Below are positions 37,101 through 46,434 of a DNA stretch of 64,000 nucleotides, piece after piece. The notes under the pieces are model-generated. The model had not been told where the DNA came from. It saw only the letters and a program-made list of their open reading frames with translations, and did no database searches. A program made the position numbers and the translations under genes. Location of the stretch: the NCBI GenBank assembly GCA_016801845.1, contig CM028910.1, forward strand, positions 9,346,629 through 9,410,628, written 5' to 3'. The DNA comes from Polydactylus sextarius (taxonomy: Eukaryota; Chordata; Actinopteri; Polynemidae). Numbering within the stretch: the stretch's first letter is position 1; each line of letters opens with the position of its first letter.

Positions 37101-39391
37101 TGCTGTAGTGTCTGAACGTTTCTTTTTCCATTTCCTTTTAGGTAATGCAAGACAAAATCATATGCCTTCCTCAGAGAATATCATTGCCTTCAGAGAACAC
37201 AAGTGAAGTGGAGCTGAAGTCTCCATTACATATGGAATCCAATGTCTCAGTTGTACCCACAGAAATGAAAGGCCTGAAAACCGATCTGGATCTTCAGCAG
37301 TACAGTTACATCAACCAGATGTGTTATGAGAAGGCTCTACATTGGTATGCCAAGTATTTTCCCTATTTGGTTCTCATACACACTCTAGTTTTTATGGTGT
37401 GTAGTAATTTCTGGTTCAAGTTCCCCGGCTCAAGCTCTAAAATCGAACATTTTATCTCTATGCTTGGAAAGTGCTTTGACTCTCCGTGGACCACACGAGC
37501 CTTATCTGAGGTGTCTGGTGAAAATCCTGAAGAAAAGGACAGTAAAAAGACCAGTACCAATAGATCCAACATCCCTGTGTCTCCAGGAGAAGGTAGTTTG
37601 GAGAAGACACAGTCCCTCCGATCTATCCCCGAAAAGATTGTCGTTGACAAACCATCTGCAAGTGTTCTTGATAAAAAAGAGGGTGAACAAGCTAAAGCTC
37701 TTTTTGAAAAGGTGAAGAAGTTCCGGTTGCATGTTGAAGAAGGAGACATCCTCTACCTTATGTATGTTCGGCAGACAGTGTTCAAGGTGTTTAAATTCCT
37801 CCTGATCATTATCTATAATAGCACTCTAGTGAATGTAGTGCAGAATAGAGTACATTGCAAAGTTGATATCCAAAACATGACAGGCTATAAAGAGTTTGTA
37901 TGTAATCACACTATGGCACATCTGTTTTCTAAGCTGTCTTATTGTTACCTGTGTTTAGTAGCTGTCTATGGATTAACAAGCCTTTACACTTCGTACTGGC
38001 TGTTTTACCGCTCACTGAAAGAGTACTCCTTTGAGTATGTGCGACAGGAAACTGGCATCAATGACATCCCAGATGTCAAGAATGACTTTGCTTTCATGCT
38101 GCATATGATTGATCAGTATGACCCTCTGTATTCTAAAAGATTTGCAGTTTTTCTATCTGAGGTCAGTGAGAATAAACTTAAACAGCTCAACCTGAACCAT
38201 GAGTGGACTGCTGAGAAACTGCGTCAGAGACTCCAGACTAACACCAACAACAGACTTGAACTTCAGTTGTTCATGCTCCCTGGGTTACCTGACACTGTCT
38301 TTGAGCTGACAGAGCTGCAGTCACTCAAACTTGAAATCATCAACAATGTCACCATCCCTGCCTCGATCTCTCAGCTGGAAGACCTTCAGGAGCTGTCTCT
38401 TTACCAATGCTCTTTAAAGTTGCACACAACAGCTACCTCCTTCCTCAAAGAAAACCTGAAAGTGCTCCGTGTGAAGTTTGATGATAACAGGGAACTTCCA
38501 AACTGGATGTACAGCCTTCGCAACTTAGAGGAGCTCTATCTCACTGGATCGCTCAGCCCTGATGCCTCGAAGAATATAGTTCTTGAGTCGCTGCGGGAGC
38601 TGAAGTGTTTGAAAACTCTCTCCCTTAAAAGTAATTTGACCAAGATACCCCAATCAATAGTGGATGTTTCCAGCCATCTGCAGAAGCTATATTTACACAA
38701 TGACGGCACTAAGCTAGTGATGCTCAACAACCTGAAAAAGATGACCAATCTGATCGAGCTTGAGTTAGTACGTTGTGATCTGGAACGCATCCCGCATGCA
38801 ATCTTCAGCCTGACAAATCTGCAAGAGCTTGATCTCAAAGAGAATAACATTCGCTCAATAGAAGAGATCATCAGCTTCCAGCATCTTCGAAAACTCACTT
38901 GCCTTAAGCTCTGGCACAATGGGATCATGTACATCCCTGAGCATATCAAAAAACTTGGCAGCTTAGAGCGGCTCTACTTCAGCCACAACAAGATTGAGAT
39001 ATTGCCTTCGCACCTTTTCTTGTGCAACAAGCTGCGTTACCTAGACCTATCCAACAATGACATCAGATTCATCCCTCCAGAGATTGGAGTTCTCCAGAGT
39101 CTGCAGTATTTTTCAGTCACATGTAACAAACTTGAAAATCTGCCAGACGAGCTCTTTTTTTGCAAAAAGCTCAAAACGCTAAAGCTCGGAAAGAACTCGC
39201 TGTCCATCCTGTCGCCAAAAATTTCCTACCTAGCTCTAGTGACATATTTAGAGCTCAAAGGCAACCACTTTGAGCACCTGCCGCAAGAGCTTGGTTACTG
39301 CCGTGCTCTGAAGCGCAGTGGCCTTATAGTGGAAGAGACACTGTTTGAAACTCTGCCTTCAGATGTCAGGGACCAAATGAAGGCTGAGTAA
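31804..39391 (+). CDS. lrrc8c: Volume-regulated anion channel subunit LRRC8C (two coding exons)
   Basis: An accessory VRAC subunit. With the obligatory LRRC8A it forms hexameric channels that open on cell swelling and pass chloride, osmolytes and cyclic dinucleotides. Coding exons: 31,804-31,941 (46 codons, ends CTTCAG|gtcagt) and 37,142-39,391 (opens after CCTTTTAG|GTA), in phase 0, giving 795 residues; human LRRC8C has about 803. Seen in order: conserved N-terminus (MIPVMEFRQFSEQQP, LKPWWDVF), TM1 about 25-46, extracellular loop 1 with CLP and potential N-glycosylation sites (N65, N80), TM2 about 119-138, intracellular loop with LDKKEGEQAKALFEKV, TM3 about 258-279, loop 2 with N291 and N301, TM4 about 310-335, IPDVKNDFAFMLH, then leucine-rich repeats from about 390 to the end. 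LRRC8C rather than B or E because of the FRQFSEQQPAF start, the GCTLQVMQDKIICLP junction and the C-terminal LFETLPSDVRDQMK. The coding intron after residue 46 is where I expect it in LRRC8C. Confidence 0.97.
32338..32842. mobile_element. PIF/Harbinger-like MITE with TAA target-site duplication
   Basis: The ends are inverted: AGGCCCATTTAT at the left and ATAAGTGGGCCT at the right (one mismatch in 12). Both are flanked by TAA (32,335-32,337 and 32,843-32,845), the three-base duplication expected of PIF/Harbinger. It is 505 bp long, GC-richer than the host intron, and carries no transposase. It has pieces of open frame only. Confidence 0.72.
34060..34099. repeat. (CT)n followed by poly(T)
   Basis: About nine CT units running into about 20 T, within lrrc8c intron 2. 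Confidence 0.9.
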
Positions 39392-40415
39392 AATGCCTTA
39401 TTGCAGCCACAGTGCCTGCTGTTTGTTCTGTCTACCAGATCAGAGCCTTTGCTTTGTATTAAATCATTACCATACTTAAGTATTATACTACTGTTGAAAA
39501 AAGTTGTTTTCCCAACTCTGCTTTATGAAGGGAAAAAGTATTATTCATGTATTGTTACATGGAGCGTGGCTTTATTGGGCTGCTAGTTCTGTTGTTATCA
39601 CATCGTTACGCAGCAACAACTCCTTATTAAAGGATTTTTTTTGGCATTTTGTGAAATACATCATTCACTTTAGACTAGAGGATAGCAACCACATATCTGT
39701 AATTTAAAAAAAAAAATTCAAGCTACAACTAGCAGGTGATTAGCTTAGCTTAGCATAGCACAAATAAGAAGGAGGAAACAGTTATAGCTTGGACTATCCA
39801 GAGGTAAAAACCCTAAATCTAACCAAGCTAGCTGTTTGCACCTGCTTCTCTTTATGCTAGACTGACTATCTGCTAGGTTTAGCTTCTTATTCAGCTTCAT
39901 ATACAAACATGAGAGTGGTATCTGTCTTTCCATCTAATTCTTGGCAAAAATGTGAATAAGCCTATTTCCTGACATGCATTCAAGTGCATTTCTTTTCAAT
40001 GCCATGTAAAGCCAGTGGATTACTGAATGTAAATCTAAACTGCAGACCTCACTTAAAATTAGCGTAGAAGCCTTATGATGTATTGTACATATTTTATGTT
40101 GCCATTACAAAGTCCTTAATTTCCTTCAAGAGACTGTTAGCTAATATGAACAGTAGCTAGATGCAAAAAAGATGCAAAAAAGAACAAAACAAAATAAGAT
40201 ATATCTTATATAAGTACATGGAAAAACCTTGTCTAAACAAACCTGCATTACTAAAAGATGCCATTTTAAAGTGCATTAAACTCAAAGGACTATATAATAC
40301 TGGTGTTTTTCTTCAGTTAGCATGCACAAGAAAAGTGCAGCCTACTACACAAATGTATTTTTATGAACAGTATTTTTATGTTGTTGATCAATAAAATTTG
40401 ATTTATTTGTGGACA
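39392..40415 (+). other. lrrc8c: Probable lrrc8c 3' UTR and poly(A) site
   Basis: AT-rich sequence after the stop, up to AATAAA at 40,390-40,395 followed by a T/G-rich stretch (TTTGATTTATTTGTGG), the best poly(A) signal in the interval. It includes a teleost interspersed repeat at about 39,620-39,975. The transcript end is inferred. Confidence 0.55.
39620..39975 (-). mobile_element. Teleost interspersed repeat inserted in the lrrc8c 3' UTR, reversed
   Basis: Read on the complement it contains TTGCCAAGAATTAGATGG, then GATACCACTCTCATG, AGCATAAAGAG, AACAGCTAGCTTGG and GCTAAGCTAAGCTAA. I recognise these as parts of a very common short repeat of percomorph genomes (consensus with 'gagttagatgagaagattgataccactctcatg' split by variation, then 'ttagcttagcataaagactgg'). 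No coding capacity is visible. The class (SINE-like or MITE) is left open, and the limits are approximate. Confidence 0.6.
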
Positions 40416-41300
40416 TCATTTCTCAGATTGAAATTTTTCAAAGCCCAGGATCAGCAACCATCCCTCCATGAATTAGGCCTTTTACTTAATGTACTTAACT
40501 AATAGAAAAAATTCAATATGTTTTAAATTTGATAACAGAAAAGTTTAGCTGCGATTTGTCTGATGCATTGCCAGTTGTGTAATAGGATATCACTGCTGCC
40601 TGTTGAGGATTAACAAGACAAAGGAGATTAGTCTAATATTATACCTGCATAGGGCACAGACGAAAAAAATATGGTTGGTCTGAAGTGTCAATAACAAAAG
40701 TGTAAGTAATTGGGTAAAATGGAATAAGGGGAGTGCATTTGAACATACCACATATGTTTTTTTTCCTTCAAAATCCAAGAGATTATGGCTGGTTAGTTTA
40801 GATCATTCTTTGACTAAATGATGAGAATTAGTTTGTATTGTCTGATCATATGTCCATAAGAAATTATTTTTATTCAACAACATTTCAGTTAAACTTTAGC
40901 CTCTGATTGGTTAGAAGTAGACTGTATAAAATGCCCTAAGCGCCTTCTGGTGGCTGTATGCAGTATAGGTCATAAATCTAACCCCATCCATGTTGGCTAA
41001 TGGGACATGGATGAAATTATAACATCAAAGTAAAAGCTAAATATTGCAGATAAATACATATTGCAAATATGATTGATATGCACTGCAAGAAAAAAAAACA
41101 GAACAAAATATGTTTGAAGGATTAATAGTTAAAATGGGTGAAATGTAAAAATAATATGATGAGAAAGAGTTTATTACAGTTAAATTACATAGGACGAAAT
41201 CAACAAACCAATCTAATAATTATTAATAATTCAAAAACGTATATATGATGAAAATGTTTGTAAATAACTAAGGTAAAATTAGATATAACTTTTAATTACA
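40416..41300. other. Intergenic between lrrc8c and lrrc8d
   Basis: About 0.9 kb of AT-rich DNA separates the likely lrrc8c poly(A) site from the lrrc8d promoter island. No gene and no strong repeat signature. Confidence 0.5.
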
Positions 41301-41763
41301 CCAGCCCGCACTTTTGCGACGGTCCCTAACTTGGATGGGTCACCGTCCCGTTTACTGTTAATTCATTCAAAGATTTTCAAATCGCTTCATGCCGTACATC
41401 GTATCAACACCTGCTCATCACTAGGCGTCATTTATCCCGCACATTCAAACAACAGTTTATTCGTAGATGGTTGTGATGAAAGTGGAAGATGCGATTGTGT
41501 GACTAACATCTGAGCCGAGTGCATCTCCAGCAGCTGGTGCTGCCGCGCCGGGCTGTGTCGCCAGTCTGAGGCAGAGAGAGGACCCGACCATCTGAAGCAC
41601 AGTGGGGGTAGTCGGCTAAGCTGCTTACATCCCGGCCAGCAGGCCCATGGTTCAACCGACGAGAAGAATGGACGGCGTCATCACCGCGGAGAAACATGCT
41701 TTATAAGGAGAGTCGTTGTACGGTACCGCTGCCATCGACATAACTGGACCAGACGACGTGAAG
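41300..41763 (+). promoter_or_regulatory. lrrc8d: Probable lrrc8d promoter and non-coding first exon
   Basis: A GC- and CpG-rich island (for example GCTGCCGCGCCGGGC near 41,540) ends in an excellent donor (GACGTGAAG|gtacgt, last exon base 41,763). The next plus-strand acceptor with a known exon is lrrc8d at 43,877. The island contains a 19-codon upstream ORF (41,647-41,706, starting MVQPTRRMDG and ending in TAA). Whether it lies in the transcript depends on the start site, which I cannot place. Confidence 0.55.
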
Positions 41764-42140
41764 GTACGTATCCGTGTATTTGGTTGTTGGAGTGAAGGTC
41801 CTCATCTCGTTTATTTAAGGTCCACAAATATAAACGTATAAACAGAATGCACCGGTTCAGTAATGTTAGAAGGCAACATGAGTGAAATGACTGACGGGTA
41901 AGTGTTTAGGGTGATATTAAAAACAAACAGTGGATATAATGTAACCTGAGCGGGTCGTGATTTTATTTTTGCAGAACCCTGTATGTGTGTGACTCTGTGT
42001 ATTTGGTGTTGCGTTTAATGACTTCACGTACATCAGGGTTCCCTCTTGTTTTGTGTCTGTGGATGCGTCTTGCTGCCTGCTGGAGCCGGTCTCAGCCTGC
42101 TCTGCAGCCGCATTGACAATAGTGACCTTCATGCTTCATG

Positions 42141-42177
<37 letters not shown>

Positions 42178-43876
42178 TATACACATACACATCTTTGTGG
42201 GGACCCATAATTTATGTAATGTATTCCCTAACCCCTTACTAGTGAATGCCCTAACCCCTGTCCCAACCATAAACCCACTTCCACCCTGAGCCTATAGCCA
42301 AGTCTTAATCCCCTTGGTCTCCACAAAGCTGTTGGTCCCCACAAGTGTTATTGACTCCAGATTATTCTACCACACAGATATAGAATAAACCAATCCCATG
42401 TATACATGGGAACATACACCACTGTATAGATATTGTTTAATAGATTTAAAACTGACACTTATTTCACGTAGGCTGAGTTTTTCATATACAGTTGGAATAC
42501 CAACAGTACAGTCAACATGGTCATGCTTAGTAGTCAATACAATAGGGAATCTGTGTGGAGGAAGGGCATCCCATTCACTGGGTGCTGTGAAAGTAGGTTC
42601 CTTTGGAGTAAAGTAGGTTACATGTAGAGGGGAAAAAGACAGTAAAGTCATACAAAAACAATTTTGGGGGTGATTCAGATTTAATTTGTCTGCGGTATGT
42701 GGAATGTGTTTTGCTCATGAAATTCACTGTCTGTGCCGACAACTTCTGTGTCCCAGTTCAAGGCCACCCTCCTCTTGAAAACCATTAGCAGTCTGACAAG
42801 GCTGTCCTCTCCGAGCCTCCTCCAAATGTGGCTGGGAAATGGGGCCTTGCCTGAAACTAGAGGACACAATTAGTGTATTCTTTATACTCATCAGAATCCT
42901 AGAATCAAACGTGCGCTCATTCCCTTTGTCACCTAGACAGGAAATATAACTTCCACATATCACCAGAAAACAGACACATCTTCATAAAACCATGTAAAGT
43001 AATATAGTCTGTCTCAAATTAAATGACTGAAATTGTACAGATTTAATTGAGACTACCAAATCAGCAGCTCTCTTGTTTCTCACTGTTACTCTTTGAATGT
43101 AGAAATAAATATTAACACCATAGTAGTAGGGATAAAAACGCATCACACTTTAGTGATCTAATACAACACCATCACAAAGTACTGCAATCAGCACCCCTTT
43201 ATCATAGTGTCACCTAAAAAATTCACTTGTGAATAGAAAGTACAATTAATTACTGTGTTGTATGGAATTGCAGAGGACTGATCTTTCTGAGTTGTCTTCT
43301 TTGTCAGTCAGACTATCTCACATAAACTGGGCCGATAAACAAGACACTGCAGGATGTAAATAATGGATTATGACTAGATGGATGTTCTGTTATTTTTGTT
43401 AGTAATCTGGATGTAATCTTCACGAGAGGGTGCTGACAATCATTTCCAAATACAGAATTATGAAAGAGAAATTGAGGCAACAATGAGATATTCACAAATA
43501 ATCATTTGATGATTTGCAGTTGTCTGGCATCTTTTCAGTGTCTGTAGTGTCAAGTCACAACTTGTTCTGTAAAGTGAGATATTCTGGGACTTGCCAGACT
43601 TTTGTAATGTTCTACACTTTCTTGGCAAATTCATAGTTGTAAATAAGGATCTTATACTCATCATAAGACAACAAAAACATTTTCAATATAAATGAGACAT
43701 ACTCATCAACATCAAGAACATACTATCACCTGTGTTTAATGTGGGATAACAGTGACATACATTTGGAAATTCAATAACAACACAACCCAACCTTTTTCAG
43801 GCTCCACTATAGACAGGAGACATTAAGTGGAAACAGTTAGTATGCATTATGTTAATTATATTATTCTCTGTTGCAG
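41764..43876 (+). other. lrrc8d: lrrc8d 5' intron
   Basis: About 2.1 kb between the non-coding and coding exons. It holds a short CA tract (42,149-42,173), a GTGGGGACC inverted-repeat element (42,195-42,345) and the perfect 16-bp palindrome CCCATGTATACATGGG (42,395-42,410). Confidence 0.6.
42149..42345. repeat. CA tract with GTGGGGACC inverted-repeat element
   Basis: (CA)n is followed by CTTTGTGGGGACC (42,194-42,206). About 120 bp later comes the inverted copy GGTCCCCACAAG (42,332-42,343). Between them lie CCCTAACCCC-type repeats. Linked CA tracts and GTGGGGACC repeats recur in fish genomes. The element is probably a MITE-like or minisatellite unit; I do not assign it further. Confidence 0.55.
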
Positions 43877-43878
43877 GA
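43877..43878 (+). other. lrrc8d: lrrc8d splice acceptor deciding the start
   Basis: TTATTCTCTGTTGCAG|GA precedes the ATG at 43,879. The in-frame ATG at 43,849 lies in the intron, so the protein starts MFTLTEVASL, as in other LRRC8D proteins. Confidence 0.85.
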
Positions 43879-46434
43879 ATGTTCACCCTCACAGAAGTAG
43901 CCTCTCTGAACGACATCCAGCCAACATATCGAATACTAAAGCCATGGTGGGACGTCTTCATGGATTATCTTGGTATTGTCATGCTGATGCTGGCCATATT
44001 TTCTGGAACTATGCAGTTAACCAAAGATCAAGTGGTTTGTCTTCCCATTCTGGAACAAATTCCAGAGAGGACCGGAGATGTTTTGGAGCCACAACCAACA
44101 GAGTCAGCTGATGGTTTCTGGAACAAAGAAAGCGCCATTGGGGAACAAGCTGCCCCACTAATGGCTAAAAGACCTCCTGATACCATCACACCTAAACTTC
44201 ACTTCACACAACCACCTACCTTTGGGCAGCCCCAACCTACAGGTGTCAGAACCAAGCTGGATTTTCAGCAATATGTTTTTGTCAACCAGATGTGCTACCA
44301 TGTTGCCCTTCCTTGGTATTCCAAGTACTTCCCATACCTCGCACTAATCCACACTATTGTATTAATGGTGAGCAGCAACTTCTGGTTCAAGTACCCAAAG
44401 ACAAGCTCCAAAATAGAACATTTTGTTTCCATACTTGGAAAATGTTTTGAATCACCATGGACTACTAAAGCACTGTCTGAGACTGCTTGTGAGGACTCGG
44501 AGGAGAACAAGCAGAGACTGGCTGGTGCCTCGTCCCTCCTGAAACATCTGTCCACAAGCAGCGAGGAAGGGAGTCCAAACCAGTCTGCCCCAGTGCTGAC
44601 CAAATCTGGGGTCACGTTTTCTGCTGAAAAGCTTGTGAGTGAAATTCCATCAATGACAATATTGGACAAGAAAGATGGTGAACAGGCAAAGGCCTTGTTT
44701 GAAAAAGTACGGAAATTCCGTGCCCACGTAGAAGACAGTGACTTGATTTACAGGCTGTATGCCATTCAGACAGTCATCAAAACAGTTAAATTCATTTTGA
44801 TCCTTTGCTACACAATGACATTTGTTGCATCTATAGATTTTGACCATGTGTGTGAGCCCAAGATAAAGCATTTGACTGGATACACTAGGTTCCATTGTAC
44901 ACATAACATGGCTTTCATGTTGAAGAAGCTCCTTGTTAGTTATATTGCTCTCATATGTGTCTATGGCGTTATCTGTATATACACACTGTTCTGGCTTTTC
45001 CGGCGACCACTGAAGGAATATTCCTTTGAAAAAGTCAGGGAAGAGAGCAGCTTCAGTGACATTCCTGATGTCAAAAATGACTTTGCATTCCTTCTTCACA
45101 TGGTTGATCAGTATGACCAGCTGTATTCAAAGCGTTTTGGAGTTTTTCTTTCAGAGGTGAGTGAAAACAAACTTCGAGAGATTAGCCTAAATCATGAGTG
45201 GACCTTTGAAAAGTTGCGGCAGCATGTGTCACGCAATTCTCAAGAAAAGCTGGAACTTCATCTCTTCATGTTATCAGGAGTCCCGGATGCTGTGTTTGAT
45301 CTTACAGACTTGGAAATCCTTAAACTAGAATTAATCCCAGAGGCCAGGATAACAGCAAAAATCTCACAAATGATAAACCTCCAGGAGCTACACTTCTATA
45401 ACTGTCCAGCCAAAGTTGAACAGAATGCTTTCATTTTTCTTAGTGATCACCTCCGGTGCCTTCATGTCAAGTTCACAGATGTTGCTGAGATTCCTAGCTG
45501 GGTGTACTTGCTGAAAAATTTAAGGGAACTGTACTTGGTTGGTAACCTGAACTCTGAAAACAATAAAATGATTGGACTTGAGTCTCTCCGAGATCTCAGA
45601 CATTTGAAGATTCTGCATCTCAAAAGCAACCTCACAAAGGTTCCAACGAACATAACAGATCTGTCCCCACATCTGATCAAGTTGGTGATTCACAATGATG
45701 GTACAAAGCTATTAGTGCTGAATAGCTTGAAGAAAATGATGAATCTTGCTGAACTGGAGCTTCATAATTGTGAGCTGGAGCGAATCCCCCACGCTATCTT
45801 CAGTTTGAACAACCTTCAGGAGCTTGATCTGAAATCCAACAACATTCGTACCATCGAGGAGATCATCAGCTTTCAACACCTGAAGAGACTGACGAGCCTC
45901 AAACTTTGGCACAATAAGATCATCACCATTCCATTGTCAATCAGTCATGTCAAAAACCTTGAGTCGCTCTATCTCTCACACAACAAGCTTGAGTCATTAC
46001 CCTCTTCATTATTCACCCTTCTCAAGTTGAGGTACCTGGATGTTAGCCATAACTCCATCGTAATAATACCACTGGAGGTTGGCTTTCTGCAGAATCTCCA
46101 ACATTTTGCCATTACAGGCAACAAAGTTGAGGTAGTCCCCAAGCAACTGTTCAAGTGCACCAAACTGAGGACCTTATGTCTCGGCCACAACTGTATCTCA
46201 TCCATTCCTGAGAAAATTGTCCAACTCTCGCAGCTGACACATCTGGAACTAAAGGGAAACTGTCTGGATCGTCTGCCGGCTCAGCTTGGTCAGTGCGGCC
46301 TCCTACGTAGGAGCTGCCTGATTGTGGAGGATCATCTTTTTGACTCACTCCCCATGGAGGTGAAAGAGAGCATCAATCAGGAATCTAGTGTTTCCTTTAC
46401 GAATGGGTGCAAGTGTCTAAGTGAGGGGCGGTAG
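43879..46434 (+). CDS. lrrc8d: Volume-regulated anion channel subunit LRRC8D (single coding exon)
   Basis: An accessory VRAC subunit that, with LRRC8A, favours uncharged osmolytes and larger substrates (taurine, some drugs) in mammals. 851 residues in one exon; human LRRC8D has about 858. Seen: MFTLTEVASLNDIQPTYRIL start, WWDVFMDYLGIVMLML (TM1 about 24-46), a long extracellular loop 1 (about 47-150, about 30 residues longer than in the LRRC8C next door), TM2 about 151-169, intracellular loop with SILGKCFESPWTTKALSETA and LDKKDGEQAKALFEKV, TM3 about 297-318, loop 2 with the CEPKIKHLTGY...FHC cysteines, TM4 about 350-374, DIPDVKNDFAFLLHM, then leucine-rich repeats from about 440 to the end. LRRC8D is diagnosed by the start, the long first loop and the LKHLSTSSEEGSP segment. 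Its coding region lacks the intron that splits lrrc8c. Some fish carry two lrrc8d copies; which one this is cannot be told. Confidence 0.97.
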   Translation: MFTLTEVASLNDIQPTYRILKPWWDVFMDYLGIVMLMLAIFSGTMQLTKDQVVCLPILEQIPERTGDVLEPQPTESADGFWNKESAIGEQAAPLMAKRPPDTITPKLHFTQPPTFGQPQPTGVRTKLDFQQYVFVNQMCYHVALPWYSKYFPYLALIHTIVLMVSSNFWFKYPKTSSKIEHFVSILGKCFESPWTTKALSETACEDSEENKQRLAGASSLLKHLSTSSEEGSPNQSAPVLTKSGVTFSAEKLVSEIPSMTILDKKDGEQAKALFEKVRKFRAHVEDSDLIYRLYAIQTVIKTVKFILILCYTMTFVASIDFDHVCEPKIKHLTGYTRFHCTHNMAFMLKKLLVSYIALICVYGVICIYTLFWLFRRPLKEYSFEKVREESSFSDIPDVKNDFAFLLHMVDQYDQLYSKRFGVFLSEVSENKLREISLNHEWTFEKLRQHVSRNSQEKLELHLFMLSGVPDAVFDLTDLEILKLELIPEARITAKISQMINLQELHFYNCPAKVEQNAFIFLSDHLRCLHVKFTDVAEIPSWVYLLKNLRELYLVGNLNSENNKMIGLESLRDLRHLKILHLKSNLTKVPTNITDLSPHLIKLVIHNDGTKLLVLNSLKKMMNLAELELHNCELERIPHAIFSLNNLQELDLKSNNIRTIEEIISFQHLKRLTSLKLWHNKIITIPLSISHVKNLESLYLSHNKLESLPSSLFTLLKLRYLDVSHNSIVIIPLEVGFLQNLQHFAITGNKVEVVPKQLFKCTKLRTLCLGHNCISSIPEKIVQLSQLTHLELKGNCLDRLPAQLGQCGLLRRSCLIVEDHLFDSLPMEVKESINQESSVSFTNGCKCLSEGR

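Larger units (their letters stand above)
31942..37141 (+). other. lrrc8c: lrrc8c intron 2
   Basis: About 5.2 kb separating the exon for the N-terminus and TM1 from the exon for the rest of the protein. It holds an A run (32,065-32,093), a Harbinger-like MITE (32,338-32,842), a T run (33,409-33,424) and a (CT)n-T run (34,060-34,099). No further exon is seen. Confidence 0.85.

Noticed and set aside
37363..38949. Minus-strand frames of 76-137 codons opposite lrrc8c
   Set aside because: Shadows of a strongly coding plus-strand exon, with no features of their own. The same applies to minus-strand frames at 44,295-46,348.
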